DNA of 64,000 nt from Hyphomicrobium denitrificans 1NES1 (GTDB lineage Bacteria > Pseudomonadota > Alphaproteobacteria > Rhizobiales > Hyphomicrobiaceae), in contig NC_021172.1 of NCBI RefSeq assembly GCF_000230975.2, positions 1,674,001 through 1,738,000 of the forward strand. The letters are read 5' to 3'. Of this stretch, positions 35,530 through 45,038 are shown piece by piece. The notes below the pieces were generated by a model. The model searched no databases, was not told where the DNA came from, and was given only the letters and a program-made list of their open reading frames with translations. Made by a program: the position numbers and the translations under genes. Position 1 is the stretch's first letter. Every line of letters begins with the position of its first letter.

Positions 35530-36219
35530 ATGTTCGCACTTCTCGTATCAGCAATCGTTGCCCTCGGCGGAGCGCTGCTCTTTCTGCTTGCCACCGGCTC
35601 CAGTTTCGAAGCGATGCAAGGCCCCCCGATCGCAATAACTGTGATCGGTGCGCTCATCCTGCTTTATCTGCTGTCCCATCACAGCAATGAACGCCGTTCC
35701 CGGCGCTTACCGGCGATTGTTGCGCTCGGTGTTGTTGCGGTCGTCGGCGCCATCACGACACGTGTGGACCCTACTCCATTTATCAAGAATTTTTTCGCAT
35801 CCGTTCAGACCGACGGCGCAATGGATGTGTCATCCGGCGCAGCTTCCGCTCCCGCTTCGGTTCGAATTCGCAAGATGGCGGATGGCTTCATCGCCAACGC
35901 CGAGGTCAACGGCCAGTTGTTTCAAATGCTGGTCGATAGCGGCGCCGCGACCGTCGTGCTCCGACAGTCCGATGCCGAGAAAGCCGGTATCGATGTCACT
36001 CATATGACATTCGACACGCCGCTGAAGACGGCGAACGGCACGAGCTATCTGGCTCCGATTCGGCTCAAGTCCGTCCGCGTCGGCCAACTGACCATCGACG
36101 ATGTCGAAGCCCTTGTGGCGAAACCGGGAACCCTTAACGAAAGCTTGCTCGGTATGAGTTTCTTAAGGCGTCTCACGTCTTATCAGGTAGCCGGAGATTT
36201 CATCACGCTTCGGCAATAG
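35530..36219 (+). CDS. Membrane-bound retropepsin-like aspartic protease (TIGR02281 type), copy 1
   Basis: A 229-residue protein with two N-terminal membrane segments (LLVSAIVALGGALLFLLA and AITVIGALILLYLL) and a periplasmic aspartyl protease-like domain from about residue 120. The active-site triplet is Asp-Ser-Gly in FQMLVDSGAATVVL (DSG where many relatives have DTG), followed by the second beta-loop YLAPIRLKSVRVGQL and LLGMSFLRRLTSYQV. It begins eight bases after the kinase stop and is followed by a paralogue, so kinase and proteases probably share an mRNA. Such proteins are widespread in Hyphomicrobiales, with unknown targets. Confidence 0.85.
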   Translation: MFALLVSAIVALGGALLFLLATGSSFEAMQGPPIAITVIGALILLYLLSHHSNERRSRRLPAIVALGVVAVVGAITTRVDPTPFIKNFFASVQTDGAMDVSSGAASAPASVRIRKMADGFIANAEVNGQLFQMLVDSGAATVVLRQSDAEKAGIDVTHMTFDTPLKTANGTSYLAPIRLKSVRVGQLTIDDVEALVAKPGTLNESLLGMSFLRRLTSYQVAGDFITLRQ

Positions 36220-36259
36220 GCGTCGCCACGCTTCCTGTCATGAGGACCAGAGCTTCGGC

Positions 36260-36835
36260 ATGTCTTCGGCAACCACCAGTCTTTTTGCCTCCATTGCGCT
36301 GGCTACCGCAGGTGCGGCAGGCTTCGCCTATACGCTGACGCACCCCGGCGTCGTCGCCGGCTTTGCGAGCCGCTTGTTCGACGACACGGGCAGCCTTCGA
36401 AGCGCTTCGCAAGCCGACAATGCGGCTCTCGTTCCGGACAGGCCGGAAACCCCGACCAGCGGGGCCGGCACCGTTTCGTTACCTGCCGGAGCCTATGGGC
36501 ATTTCGAGACGGAAGCCGAAATCAACGGGCGTACGATCGACGTCATGGTCGATACCGGGGCGTCCCTCGTGGCGCTCACCTATGACGATGCCCAGCGCCT
36601 CGGAATCTACGTCAAGCCGAGCGATTTCACGCATATCGCACAAACGGCCAACGGAACCGCCCGCGTGGCACCGGTGACGATTTCGCGTATCAGCATTGGC
36701 GACATCACCGTCCGCAACGTTCCGGCCGTCGTCTCCGAAAGGGGAAAATCCGAGCGCACGCTCCTTGGAATGTCATTTTTAGGGCGTCTTTCCCGCGTCG
36801 AAATGCGCGGCGGAACCCTGGTGCTGCAAGAGTAG
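36260..36835 (+). CDS. Retropepsin-like aspartic protease (TIGR02281 type), copy 2
   Basis: A 191-residue paralogue of the preceding gene. One N-terminal hydrophobic segment (LFASIALATAGAAGFAYTL), then the protease domain with the canonical DTG in IDVMVDTGASLVALT, the second loop VAPVTISRISIGDITVRNVPAVV, and LLGMSFLGRLSRVEMRGG. It lacks the second membrane helix of copy 1. The active site triplet differs between the copies (DSG and DTG). They share an order and spacing that suggests a gene duplication. Confidence 0.87.
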   Translation: MSSATTSLFASIALATAGAAGFAYTLTHPGVVAGFASRLFDDTGSLRSASQADNAALVPDRPETPTSGAGTVSLPAGAYGHFETEAEINGRTIDVMVDTGASLVALTYDDAQRLGIYVKPSDFTHIAQTANGTARVAPVTISRISIGDITVRNVPAVVSERGKSERTLLGMSFLGRLSRVEMRGGTLVLQE

Positions 36836-36944
36836 TTCCTCTAAGTCTCTCACCCCGACGCTGATAGACATGTTCACCATTGCGCACGTTCCGCGTGATC
36901 GGTTTCGATCGTCGCGACGAAACGCTGTTAAAGGGAAAGATTGC

Positions 36945-38450
36945 ATGCTGCCGAAGCCTCGTGCCGACCTGAAACCCAACACCGCCGATTTCGAAAGACT
37001 GCCGCTTGTCAAACCGACCGGCTTCCGGGAATACGACGCACGCTGGCTGTTCCCGGACGAGATCAACCTGATGGGCCTGAATGCCGTCGGCCTCGGCATG
37101 GCGACGCTTTTCACGCGACGCAGCGTTCCAAGACGGATCGTTGTCGGGCACGATTATCGCTGGTACTCGGGCGCGGTGAAGCAAGCCCTGATGACCGGGT
37201 TGCTGGCAGGCGGCTGCGAAGTCCACGACATCGGCCTCGCATTGTCGCCGATGGCCTACTTTGCGCAGTTCGAACTCGACGTCGAAGGCGTCGCGATGGT
37301 CACGGCCAGTCACAACGACAACGGCTGGACCGGCATCAAGATGGGTCTGTCGCGGCCGTTGACATTCGGCCCCGAGGATATGTCGGAGCTGAAATCGATC
37401 GTCCTCAACGGCGATTATGAAACGCGAACCGGCGGGCGTTACATCTTCGTACCCGACATGGCCGAGCGCTACGTGAAATCGTTGACCGACCGGCCGAAGC
37501 TAAAGCGCCACCTCAAGGTCGTGGCTGCTTGCGGCAACGGAACGGCCGGCGCCTTCGCACCGCAAGTCCTGGCTGCCGCCGGATGCGACGTGGTTCCGCT
37601 GAATACCGACCTCGACCATTCCTTCCCGAACCACAATCCAAATCCCGAAGACATGAAGATGCTGCACGCGGTAGCAGCCAAGGTTCGCGAAACAGGCGCC
37701 GATGTCGGACTTGCCTTCGACGGCGATGGCGACCGTTGCGGCGTCGTCGCCAATGACGGGCACGAGATCTTTGCCGACAAGGTCGGCGTCATGCTCGCGC
37801 GCGATATTTCTTCGCTTCACCGCAACGCGAAGTTCGTCGTCGACGTGAAATCGACGGGCCTCTTCACGACCGATCCCGTCCTTGTCGCAAACGGCGCGAC
37901 GACGACGTACTGGAAGACCGGGCACAGCTACATCAAGCGCTTCAATTTCGAGAACAAATCGCTCGTCGGGTTTGAGAAATCCGGACACTTCTTCTTCAAT
38001 ACGCCACTCGGTCGGGGCTACGACGACGGCCTCGTCGCGGCCCTCGCAGTCTGCGATATGCTCGACCGAAATCCCGGGAAATCGATTGCCGAGCTTCGGG
38101 ATGCCTTGCCGAAAACCTGGAGCTCGCCAACCATGTCGCCGCATTGCGACGACGAGAAGAAGTACGACGTCGTCGAGCGCATCACCGAGCATTACAAGCG
38201 TCAGAAGGAGACCGGCGGCCATATTGCGGGCCAGGCCATTCGCGATCTGATCACCGTCAACGGCGTGCGCGTGATGCTGGAAGACGGCACGTGGGGCCTC
38301 GTTCGCGCTTCATCGAACAAACCGGAACTCGTCGTCGTAGTCGAAAGCCCGACGTCCGAAGCCAATATGAAGGCGATCTTCAAGGACATCGATCAGCAGC
38401 TGGCGCGCTTCCCGGAAGTCGGCGAATACAATCAAAAGATCGCTGTTTAA
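36945..38450 (+). CDS. Phosphomannomutase/phosphoglucomutase
   Basis: A protein of about 501 residues of the alpha-D-phosphohexomutase superfamily. The phosphoserine is in MVTASHNDNGWTGIK near residue 122, the metal-binding loop is DGDGDRCGVV near residue 258, and the sugar-binding loop is VGFEKSGHFFF near 350. It supplies mannose 1-phosphate or glucose 1-phosphate for surface polysaccharide or lipopolysaccharide. An AAGGGAAAG site supports the ATG at 36945; the open frame reaches 36870. The residue after ASHN is Asp where most relatives have Pro. No other polysaccharide gene is adjacent. Confidence 0.9.
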   Translation: MLPKPRADLKPNTADFERLPLVKPTGFREYDARWLFPDEINLMGLNAVGLGMATLFTRRSVPRRIVVGHDYRWYSGAVKQALMTGLLAGGCEVHDIGLALSPMAYFAQFELDVEGVAMVTASHNDNGWTGIKMGLSRPLTFGPEDMSELKSIVLNGDYETRTGGRYIFVPDMAERYVKSLTDRPKLKRHLKVVAACGNGTAGAFAPQVLAAAGCDVVPLNTDLDHSFPNHNPNPEDMKMLHAVAAKVRETGADVGLAFDGDGDRCGVVANDGHEIFADKVGVMLARDISSLHRNAKFVVDVKSTGLFTTDPVLVANGATTTYWKTGHSYIKRFNFENKSLVGFEKSGHFFFNTPLGRGYDDGLVAALAVCDMLDRNPGKSIAELRDALPKTWSSPTMSPHCDDEKKYDVVERITEHYKRQKETGGHIAGQAIRDLITVNGVRVMLEDGTWGLVRASSNKPELVVVVESPTSEANMKAIFKDIDQQLARFPEVGEYNQKIAV

Positions 38451-38454
38451 GTTA

Positions 38455-38493
38455 GCGCTGGCGACTCGCGTTCCGCGAGCCGGCCGCCAGCGC
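38455..38493. terminator. Long hairpin filling the convergent gap, terminator-like without T tract
   Basis: Outer stem GCGCTGGCG/CGCCAGCGC and inner stem CTCGCG/CGCGAG with a TTC loop and an asymmetric bulge. It spans almost all of the 44 bases between the stops of the phosphomannomutase and the TauE gene. No T run follows on either strand, so it may block or stabilise both convergent transcripts and not terminate by the classical route. Confidence 0.5.
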
Positions 38494-38494
38494 A

Positions 38495-39325
38495 TTAGAT
38501 CAGCGTCATGAGAAAGCGGAGCGCGACGCACGCGAGGAAGGCAGCGAATGCCAACTCGAGTGCACGTTTCGGAATGCTGTGTGCCATCCTGACGCCGTAC
38601 GGCGCCGCGAACACACCCAGCGGCGCAATCAGAAGCGCGCCGGCGTTGACGTAGCCGAGCGATAGTGGCGGCAGGCCCGGCTCGCCCCAGCCGGAGAGCA
38701 CATAACCGACGAGGCCGGGGATCGCGATGATCGGTCCAAGCCCCGTTGCCGTCGCGACCGCCTGCAGTATTGGCCTGCCGTAAAGCGTCAGCAGCGGAAC
38801 GGTGAAGCTTGCGCCGCCTATGCCCATCAATGTCGAGATCGTTCCGATGCCGAAGGCTGCGCCCTCGAGGAGGGGCGGGCGCGGCAGGTCGTCCGCGATC
38901 CGCCAGTCGTCGCGGCCGAGCGCCATCTTGATCGCGAGCGCGGTTCCAAAAACGACCCACACCCAGCGCAAGGCAACGCTGCTGGCGTGATCCGCAATCA
39001 GAATGCCGACGGTCACGCCGATGAATATCCAGGGCCCCATGCGCCGGACGATTTGCATATCGACCGTTCCTCGCGCCCGAAACGCTGCGAAGGATCTCAA
39101 GACCGTTGGCGCAATGACGCCAAGCGTCGTCCCGAGCGTAACGTGCATGCGCACATTTTCCGGAACGCCGACGACACCGAAGACTTCATAAAGAACCGGC
39201 ACGAGAACGCCGCCGCCACCGATGCCAAGCAATCCGGAGAGAAAACCTCCAAGAAGACCCGCCGCCGCGAGCAACAATAACAGGCCCGCCAGATTGTCTC
39301 CCGATACGGCGGCCAGCATCGACAA
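38495..39325 (-). CDS. TauE/SafE family membrane exporter
   Basis: A 276-residue integral membrane protein with about eight helices. The two internal repeat signatures are visible: GGFLSGLLGIGGGGVLVPVL near the start and GTISTLMGIGGASFTVPLL in the second half. The family exports sulfite, sulfoacetate or related anions, or moves sulfur compounds. cysJI for sulfite reduction lie 1.5 kb away, so a link to sulfite is possible but unproved. It follows dusA by three bases, so the two are co-transcribed. Confidence 0.88.
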   Translation of the reverse strand: MSMLAAVSGDNLAGLLLLLAAAGLLGGFLSGLLGIGGGGVLVPVLYEVFGVVGVPENVRMHVTLGTTLGVIAPTVLRSFAAFRARGTVDMQIVRRMGPWIFIGVTVGILIADHASSVALRWVWVVFGTALAIKMALGRDDWRIADDLPRPPLLEGAAFGIGTISTLMGIGGASFTVPLLTLYGRPILQAVATATGLGPIIAIPGLVGYVLSGWGEPGLPPLSLGYVNAGALLIAPLGVFAAPYGVRMAHSIPKRALELAFAAFLACVALRFLMTLI

Positions 39326-39328
39326 ATC

Positions 39329-40339
39329 CTACGCTGCCCGCGACCGGTCGCCCGGATAACCTGCCCCATGCTCCACAAGCGCAATCGCGGCGCGCAGCAC
39401 ATCGGCGGTCGCGGAGGCAAGCGTTGCTCCTTCGCTCAAATGGCGGCGGAACGCTTTGCCGCGCGGCTGCCCGTGGTAGAGGCCCAGCACGTGGCGCGTG
39501 ACGTTCGAAAGGCGGCCGCCGCGGCTCAAGTGCTGTTCGACGTAAGGCACGATCGCATTGAGAGCAGCGGCCCGCGTCGGGCTTTCAGCTTCTACCCCAA
39601 AAATCACGCGATCGACGTCAGCGAGGATCGCGGGATTCTGGTAGGCGGCGCGGCCGAGCATGACACCATCGACATGATCGAGATGGGCGCGAGCATCATC
39701 GATCGTTTCGATGCCGCCGTTGAGGACGATCTCGAGTCCCGGATGCGCGGCCTTCAGGCGATACACGCGCGCGTAGTCGAGAGGTGGAACCTCGCGGTTC
39801 TCTTTCGGCGACAGCCCCTTGAGCCACGCCTTGCGCGCATGGACGATAAATCTCGTGCATCCAGCGCCAGCGACGACCTCGATGAACCGGCGAAGGTCTT
39901 CTTCCTCGTCCTGCTCGTCGATTCCGATGCGACATTTGACGGTGACGGGGACGGAATGGTGCGCACGCATCGCTGCGACACAAGCCGCGACGAGTTCAGG
40001 CTCGCTCATCAGGCACGCGCCGAAACGGCCTTCTTGTACGCGATCCGACGGACAGCCGACGTTCAGATTGATTTCGTTGTACCCAAGATCGACACCGATG
40101 CGTGCGGCTTCGGCGAGCTTCGCCGGCTCCGAGCCACCGAGCTGCAATGCGATAGGATGCTCGACATCGGAAAATCCGAGAAGACGTGCGCGGTTACCGT
40201 GGATAACGGCGTCAGCCGTTACCATTTCGGTGTAGAGCAGCGCATGTTTCGTGAGATGACGGTGAAAGACGCGGCAATGCCGGTCCGTCCAATCCATCAT
40301 CGGCGCAATGCAGAACCTATGTGCCTGGGTCGTCGTCAC
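39329..40339 (-). CDS. dusA: tRNA-dihydrouridine(20/20a) synthase
   Basis: A 336-residue FMN enzyme that reduces uridines in the tRNA D-loop. It shows the FMN-binding start FCIAPMMDWTDRHCRVF, QLGGSEPAKLAEAARI, the catalytic Cys96 in NLNVGCPSDRVQEGRFGACLM, and VKCRIGIDEQDEEEDL. These match DusA more than DusB or DusC. Length is usual. Confidence 0.95.
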   Translation of the reverse strand: MTTTQAHRFCIAPMMDWTDRHCRVFHRHLTKHALLYTEMVTADAVIHGNRARLLGFSDVEHPIALQLGGSEPAKLAEAARIGVDLGYNEINLNVGCPSDRVQEGRFGACLMSEPELVAACVAAMRAHHSVPVTVKCRIGIDEQDEEEDLRRFIEVVAGAGCTRFIVHARKAWLKGLSPKENREVPPLDYARVYRLKAAHPGLEIVLNGGIETIDDARAHLDHVDGVMLGRAAYQNPAILADVDRVIFGVEAESPTRAAALNAIVPYVEQHLSRGGRLSNVTRHVLGLYHGQPRGKAFRRHLSEGATLASATADVLRAAIALVEHGAGYPGDRSRAA

Positions 40340-40798
40340 TCAAGCCGTCCTTCAATGGCTTGTCCCTGGCTACCGGAGAGGAAGGGCACGGCGCAAGCAC
40401 CATTATGTCTTCTGGGCTCTTCCGTTGCAGATCGCAGAGTCGCGCGACAGCCATCGGTGAACGGCGCGTAGGAGAATTCTCCATCACGGTCCTCGTCTCC
40501 CACGCTTACGCGCTTTCTGCAATCCCACGCAAAAGCAAAGGCATAAATCGGATAAGCTCGTTCGATGTGCGCCGTTATGCGCGCCGGCCGGCGCGGTGAA
40601 CATCAACCGTTGCAAACCTCGAAGACGATCCCTAGCGCAGCCTCGCCGGCAAGCTGCGCCCTGCGGGCGGTTATGCCAAGGACACGACGCCGTTCAGTTA
40701 ACCCCTGTGGGCCGACGCCTTGCGCCGGCGCGTCGATGCAAAGACTGCCGGGAACGATCCCCAACGGCGCTGGAGCAACGTGGGCACAACCCGTCGGC
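40340..40798. other. Gene-free stretch between dusA and cysI
   Basis: No gene, RNA or terminator was recognised in 459 bases. Plus-strand frames are open in part but do not look protein-like. A 14-base perfect palindrome GCGCCGGCCGGCGC lies at 40581-40594. Both flanking genes run on the minus strand, so this is the cysI 3' region and the dusA promoter region. Confidence 0.5.
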
Positions 40799-42511
40799 TC
40801 ACGCCAGCTTGACGTCGGCGTGGAACTGATTGCTGACGAGCGTCGGCTTCACGTAACCGGCACGGATCGTGAAATCTCCGAAGTGCTCACCCTTCTGGCG
40901 ATCCTTCGCGTAATGCAGCAGGATCGGCTCAAGGAGAGCCAGCGCCCGCTTCTCGTCCACGTCCTGCGCATAAAGCTTGTTCATGCGCGCGCCGTCAAAA
41001 GCTGCACCGAGATACAAATTGTAGAGTCCCGGCGATCTGCCTACGAATCCGATTTCGCCGAGATAGGGACGTCCGCAACCGTTCGGGCAGCCCGTCATGC
41101 GCACGACGATTTCCTCGTCCGTAAGGCCCGCCTTGTCGAGAATGCCCTCGATCTTCGTCAAGAGGTGCGGCATGTACCGCTCGCTTTCGGCAAGTGCCAG
41201 CGCGCACGTCGGCAACGCGACGCACGCAATGCTGTTCCGCCGCGCGCCTGAGAGCGATTTCGGCGCCACGCCGTGCTCGGCCAAAATCTTTTCGATTTTG
41301 CTCTTCGAGCGCGCACTGATGTTCGCGAGGATCAGGTTCTGGTTCGCCGTCATCACGAAATCGCAGATATCGAGATCCGCGATCGCGCGAATGGCGCTTT
41401 TCAGACGATGTCCGGGCACGTCCTTGATGCGGCCGCTTTCGATATAAAGCGTCAGGTGCCACTTCTTGTCGTCGCCCTGAAGCCAGCCGATGTGGTCGCC
41501 GTTGCGCGTGAACGTATAGGGACGTGGCGGCGCAAGATCGAAGCCGAGTCGTTTGTTGATCTCGGCCTTGAAATTCTCAAGCCCATGATCCTCGATCGTA
41601 TATTTGAGGCGCGCGCGAGCCCGATTCGAGCGGTTGCCCCAGTCGCGCTGGATCGTGAGGATCGCTTCCGCAACTTCAATCGTCTTGTCGTTGCTGCAAT
41701 AACCGAGCACGTCGCCGAGGCGCGGAAACGTCTCCGGAACGCCGTGCGTCATGCCCATGCCGCCGCCAGCGGTGACGTTCCAGCCAACGATCTCACCGTT
41801 CTCGACGATAGCGATGAACCCGCAATCGTGTGCGAAAACATCGACGTCGTTATCGGGCGGCACCGCGAAGACGAACTTGAATTTGCGCGGCAAATACGTC
41901 TGGCCGTAAATCGTCTCCTTCTCGGGATTTGTATATTCCTTGCCAGGAATGGGATCGCCATTGAGCCAGATTTCGCTGTAGGCGCCCGTCTTCGGAAGGA
42001 AGTAGAGGCTGGTGCGCTTGGCCAGCTCGTAGGCCTCGCGATGCGCCTTCGAGAGATAGGGATTTGCGACCGACATGACACCGCGTGTCACGTCCCCGCA
42101 GGCCGCGATGGTATCGAGGCCTGCAGCGTGAATCGCCTGCATCGTGCGCTTGAGATTCGACTTGATGATGCCGTGGAACTGGAACGTTGCCCGCGTTGTG
42201 ACGCGTAGCGACTTGTTCCCGTAGTTGACCGCGATGTCGTCGAGCTGCCGCCATTGCGACGAGGTTACGAAGCCGCCGGGAATGCGCAGCCGCACCATGA
42301 AGATGAAGGCTTTGTCGAGCTTCTTCTTGGCCCGCTCGCCGCGAACATCACGGTCATCCTGCATGTAGGTGCCGTGAAACTTGAGAAGCTGGAAATCATC
42401 TTCTCCGACGGCGCCCGATTCAACGTGCACCAACCCTTCGCCGATCGTGCCGCGAAGAAAATGGCTGTTCTCTTTGATGTGTTCGGTTTTTGATGGCTTG
42501 CCGTCTGTCAT
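40799..42511 (-). CDS. cysI: Sulfite reductase hemoprotein beta-component
   Basis: A protein of about 570 residues, with siroheme and a 4Fe-4S cluster, that reduces sulfite to sulfide in assimilation. Substrate-binding arginines lie in RVTTRATFQFHGI, and the siroheme cysteines in CVALPTCALALAE and RMTGCPNGCGRPYLGE, the four cluster ligands. A GAGGA site precedes the ATG at 42511; the open frame runs to 42544. It follows the flavoprotein gene cysJ by 64 bases and forms cysJI with it. Confidence 0.95.
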   Translation of the reverse strand: MTDGKPSKTEHIKENSHFLRGTIGEGLVHVESGAVGEDDFQLLKFHGTYMQDDRDVRGERAKKKLDKAFIFMVRLRIPGGFVTSSQWRQLDDIAVNYGNKSLRVTTRATFQFHGIIKSNLKRTMQAIHAAGLDTIAACGDVTRGVMSVANPYLSKAHREAYELAKRTSLYFLPKTGAYSEIWLNGDPIPGKEYTNPEKETIYGQTYLPRKFKFVFAVPPDNDVDVFAHDCGFIAIVENGEIVGWNVTAGGGMGMTHGVPETFPRLGDVLGYCSNDKTIEVAEAILTIQRDWGNRSNRARARLKYTIEDHGLENFKAEINKRLGFDLAPPRPYTFTRNGDHIGWLQGDDKKWHLTLYIESGRIKDVPGHRLKSAIRAIADLDICDFVMTANQNLILANISARSKSKIEKILAEHGVAPKSLSGARRNSIACVALPTCALALAESERYMPHLLTKIEGILDKAGLTDEEIVVRMTGCPNGCGRPYLGEIGFVGRSPGLYNLYLGAAFDGARMNKLYAQDVDEKRALALLEPILLHYAKDRQKGEHFGDFTIRAGYVKPTLVSNQFHADVKLA

Positions 42512-42575
42512 TGTGATCCTCGCGGAGCAATATTCGCCGCGCACAGTCCTTCGGTATGCAGTCTGAATTCAGGTC

Positions 42576-44363
42576 TCAGTAAACGTCGCGCTGATAGCGC
42601 CCGGCTTTCGCCAGCTCTTTGAGCTTGGCACGGCCGGCTTCTTCATCACCTTTCGCGGCTTCGGCAAGGATCTTGACGAGCGTCTGATCGACGTCCTTCG
42701 CCATCCCTTTCTCATCACCGCAGACATAGAGATGCGCGCCGTCATCGAGCCAACCGGCGATGTCCACCCGGCGTTCCCACAGGCGATGCTGAACGTAGAT
42801 CTTCTCCGGCTGGTCGCGCGAGAACGCAACGTCAATCCGCGAGAGGTCGCCGGACGCGAGATAGTCCTGCCATTCGAGCTGATAGAGAAAATCATTCGTG
42901 AAGTTGCGTTCTCCGAAGAACAGCCAGCTCTTGCCTTTCGCGCCGGTCGCAACGCGCTCCTCGACGAAAGCGCGATAGGGGGCCACACCGGTTCCCGCAC
43001 CTATCATGATGATCGGCGTGTGCCCGTCGGCCGGCAGACGATAGTGCCGGTTCGGCTTGACGTAGATCTTCGCCTTCGATCCGACCTTGCGCCGCTCGCC
43101 GAGATAGGTCGACGAGACGCCCTTGCGGACCTTACCGTGAGATTCCCAGCGCACCGCACCCACGAGAAGATGTGCCTCGCCCGGATGCGCCTTAAGGCTT
43201 GAGGCGACCGAATAAAGCCTTCCCGGCAGCGGCCTGAGCAGACCGGTAAGCTGCTCCGCCGTCAGCTTTTCGGGATAGGTCTCGAAAAGATCGACGAGTT
43301 GCCGATCGGCTGCGAACTTCGAATAAGCCTCGCCTTCGAGCAGCGCCTTGACGTCGCCGCGCCCGGTAAGCTTGGCGTAGTTTTCAACTGCCGAGCGCGA
43401 AAGCGTCGTCACGTCGTAGGATTTCTGAAGCTTCAGCAATAGCGCCGCATCCGACGCAAGACCGACCGCTTTCAAGAGCTCGTCGACGAGAACGGGATCG
43501 TTTTCCGGAACGAGGCCGATGGCGTCGCCTGGCTGATAGGCGAACGTCGGATCGTCGAAGGCAAACTCCGCATGCCACGTTTCGCGCGTCGATCCCGTGC
43601 CGTTCAGATTGATGAGGGTTGCGATCTCCGCTTCGAGCGGACTTTCAGCCGTATAGCGCGGCTCGTCGTCATCGGTCCCCGGAAGAGCAGCACTGCCAAA
43701 ATCGACATGAACGACGGTGCCACCGGCCGGAGCGTCCGCAGGCGCGAATTTCACGAGGGATTTTTCGGTCCAGTCCGCAGCCTGCTTCGCGTAATCGAGG
43801 TCGAGGTCGACGCGGTCGGCAACGCGAACGCCGCCCAATTCTTCAAGGCGCGCATCGATCGCTTTGCCGATAGCGCAGAACTGCGCGTAGGCCGTGTCGC
43901 CGAGCGCCAGCACCGCAAACCGGACACCATCGATGCGCGGCGCCGCATCGCTCATCAGCGCCTGATAGAAGTCGACGGCGCGGCTTGGAGGATCGCCTTC
44001 GCCCCAGGTCGCTGCGTAGACGACGATATTTTTCGACTTGGGAAGCAACGAGAGGTCGGCGTCCGCCATATCGAAGACCTTGGCGTCGAGGCCGTGCTTC
44101 TGCGCCGCCTTCTTCGCCTTGCCCGCAAGAGCTTCGGTATTGCCGCTTTCGCTCGCATAAAGAATGGTCAGGGGCGCACGCGGCTTGGCAGCGGGAATCG
44201 CAGCCTGAGCCGGCCCGCCGCCCTGCGCTGCTTCAAAACCCGCGAAAAATCCGGCGAGCCACGCGCGTTGCTGAGGGGTTGTCTTAGCAACCACTTTATT
44301 CAGCATGTCGATGTCTTCCGGCAGAAAAGGAGCATTGCGCGGAAGCAGTGGAATGGCGGTCAC
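42576..44363 (-). CDS. cysJ: Sulfite reductase flavoprotein alpha-component
   Basis: A 595-residue diflavin reductase that passes electrons from NADPH through FAD and FMN to CysI. Domains: an N-terminal flavodoxin part with LYASESGNTEALAGKAKKA and VYAATWGEGDPP, the FAD part with RLYSVASSLKAHPGE and GVSSTYLG, and the NADPH part with MIGAGTGVAPYRAFVEER and SWLFFGERN. The C-terminus ends YQRDVY, with the aromatic tail residue that stacks on FAD. A GTG start at 44363 follows GAGGAGA. It is upstream of cysI on the same strand. Confidence 0.95.
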   Translation of the reverse strand: MTAIPLLPRNAPFLPEDIDMLNKVVAKTTPQQRAWLAGFFAGFEAAQGGGPAQAAIPAAKPRAPLTILYASESGNTEALAGKAKKAAQKHGLDAKVFDMADADLSLLPKSKNIVVYAATWGEGDPPSRAVDFYQALMSDAAPRIDGVRFAVLALGDTAYAQFCAIGKAIDARLEELGGVRVADRVDLDLDYAKQAADWTEKSLVKFAPADAPAGGTVVHVDFGSAALPGTDDDEPRYTAESPLEAEIATLINLNGTGSTRETWHAEFAFDDPTFAYQPGDAIGLVPENDPVLVDELLKAVGLASDAALLLKLQKSYDVTTLSRSAVENYAKLTGRGDVKALLEGEAYSKFAADRQLVDLFETYPEKLTAEQLTGLLRPLPGRLYSVASSLKAHPGEAHLLVGAVRWESHGKVRKGVSSTYLGERRKVGSKAKIYVKPNRHYRLPADGHTPIIMIGAGTGVAPYRAFVEERVATGAKGKSWLFFGERNFTNDFLYQLEWQDYLASGDLSRIDVAFSRDQPEKIYVQHRLWERRVDIAGWLDDGAHLYVCGDEKGMAKDVDQTLVKILAEAAKGDEEAGRAKLKELAKAGRYQRDVY

Positions 44364-45038
44364 CGAAGATTCTCCTCGTCAGGCTCAGCCGATGCCAGGG
44401 CGGCGGCGCCGTAGCGCGCCTTCGGGCAATCGGAAAAGACCCACAGCCAGCAAGACTTTCCGGGGCTTACCGGCTGGATTTCAAAACGATCCGTTGGCAG
44501 TGGGGATCGCGATAATGACCCAGAGCTGATTAACGCTGGGTCTCCCGCGCACCCATTTAAGCGTATTCTACGTGTCTTTGGAAGATTTTTCTACACCTGT
44601 GCGGCATTCCACCCCAAAGATAAGAATAATATTCTAACATACCAACCGTATTTCTTATGATGTATGCGCATGATTTGGGTTCCATTTGAGTTCGACCTCC
44701 CCACTCAGCCGGAACCCGCTTTAACAGCCGGAGGAGCACCGGACGCGCAATCTTCTTCCCCTCTCGTTAGCGCTGCCGGTGGGCAAGGACCGCAGCAACA
44801 AACAACAGAATCCCGCTCTCATTGCATTGCGAAAATACTCACACGCAGACGTGATACGCATTGATTTGAAAAGTTCTATCCGAACGTGATCTTTGGAAAG
44901 CGGACCCGGAGCGGCCCTTGACTTTGGTCAGCCGATCCGCAGATTGGGCGCGCACAACAAAAGTGCCTGCACCAATCGGGTGGGCCCTCGGCGGGGCTTG
45001 CAGGAGTGGAAGCAGTTTACCGCTTTGGAGGAAACACT
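44364..45038. other. Divergent regulatory region between cysJ and pqqA
   Basis: These 675 bases separate two divergently transcribed genes. They are AT-rich around 44560-44670 compared with the surroundings. No gene was recognised; an inverted repeat at 44621 is listed separately. The promoters of cysJI and of the pqq operon must be here but no unambiguous consensus was found. Confidence 0.5.
44621..44637. promoter_or_regulatory. AT-rich inverted repeat, possible operator for cysJI
   Basis: TAAGAAT-AAT-ATTCTAA: 7-base arms matching at six of seven positions with a 3-base spacer, in an otherwise AT-rich window 258 bases upstream of the cysJ start. The size and symmetry resemble binding sites of Rrf2/IscR- or Fur-type dimers. 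The regulator is unknown. Confidence 0.4.

Noticed and set aside
40565..41251. A plus-strand ORF in the dusA-cysI gap extending into cysI
   Set aside because: It is antisense to cysI for most of its length and its residues do not resemble a protein family.
44664..44864. A 66-residue plus-strand ORF in the cysJ-pqqA gap
   Set aside because: No ribosome site, low-complexity composition and no recognisable family; treated as chance.
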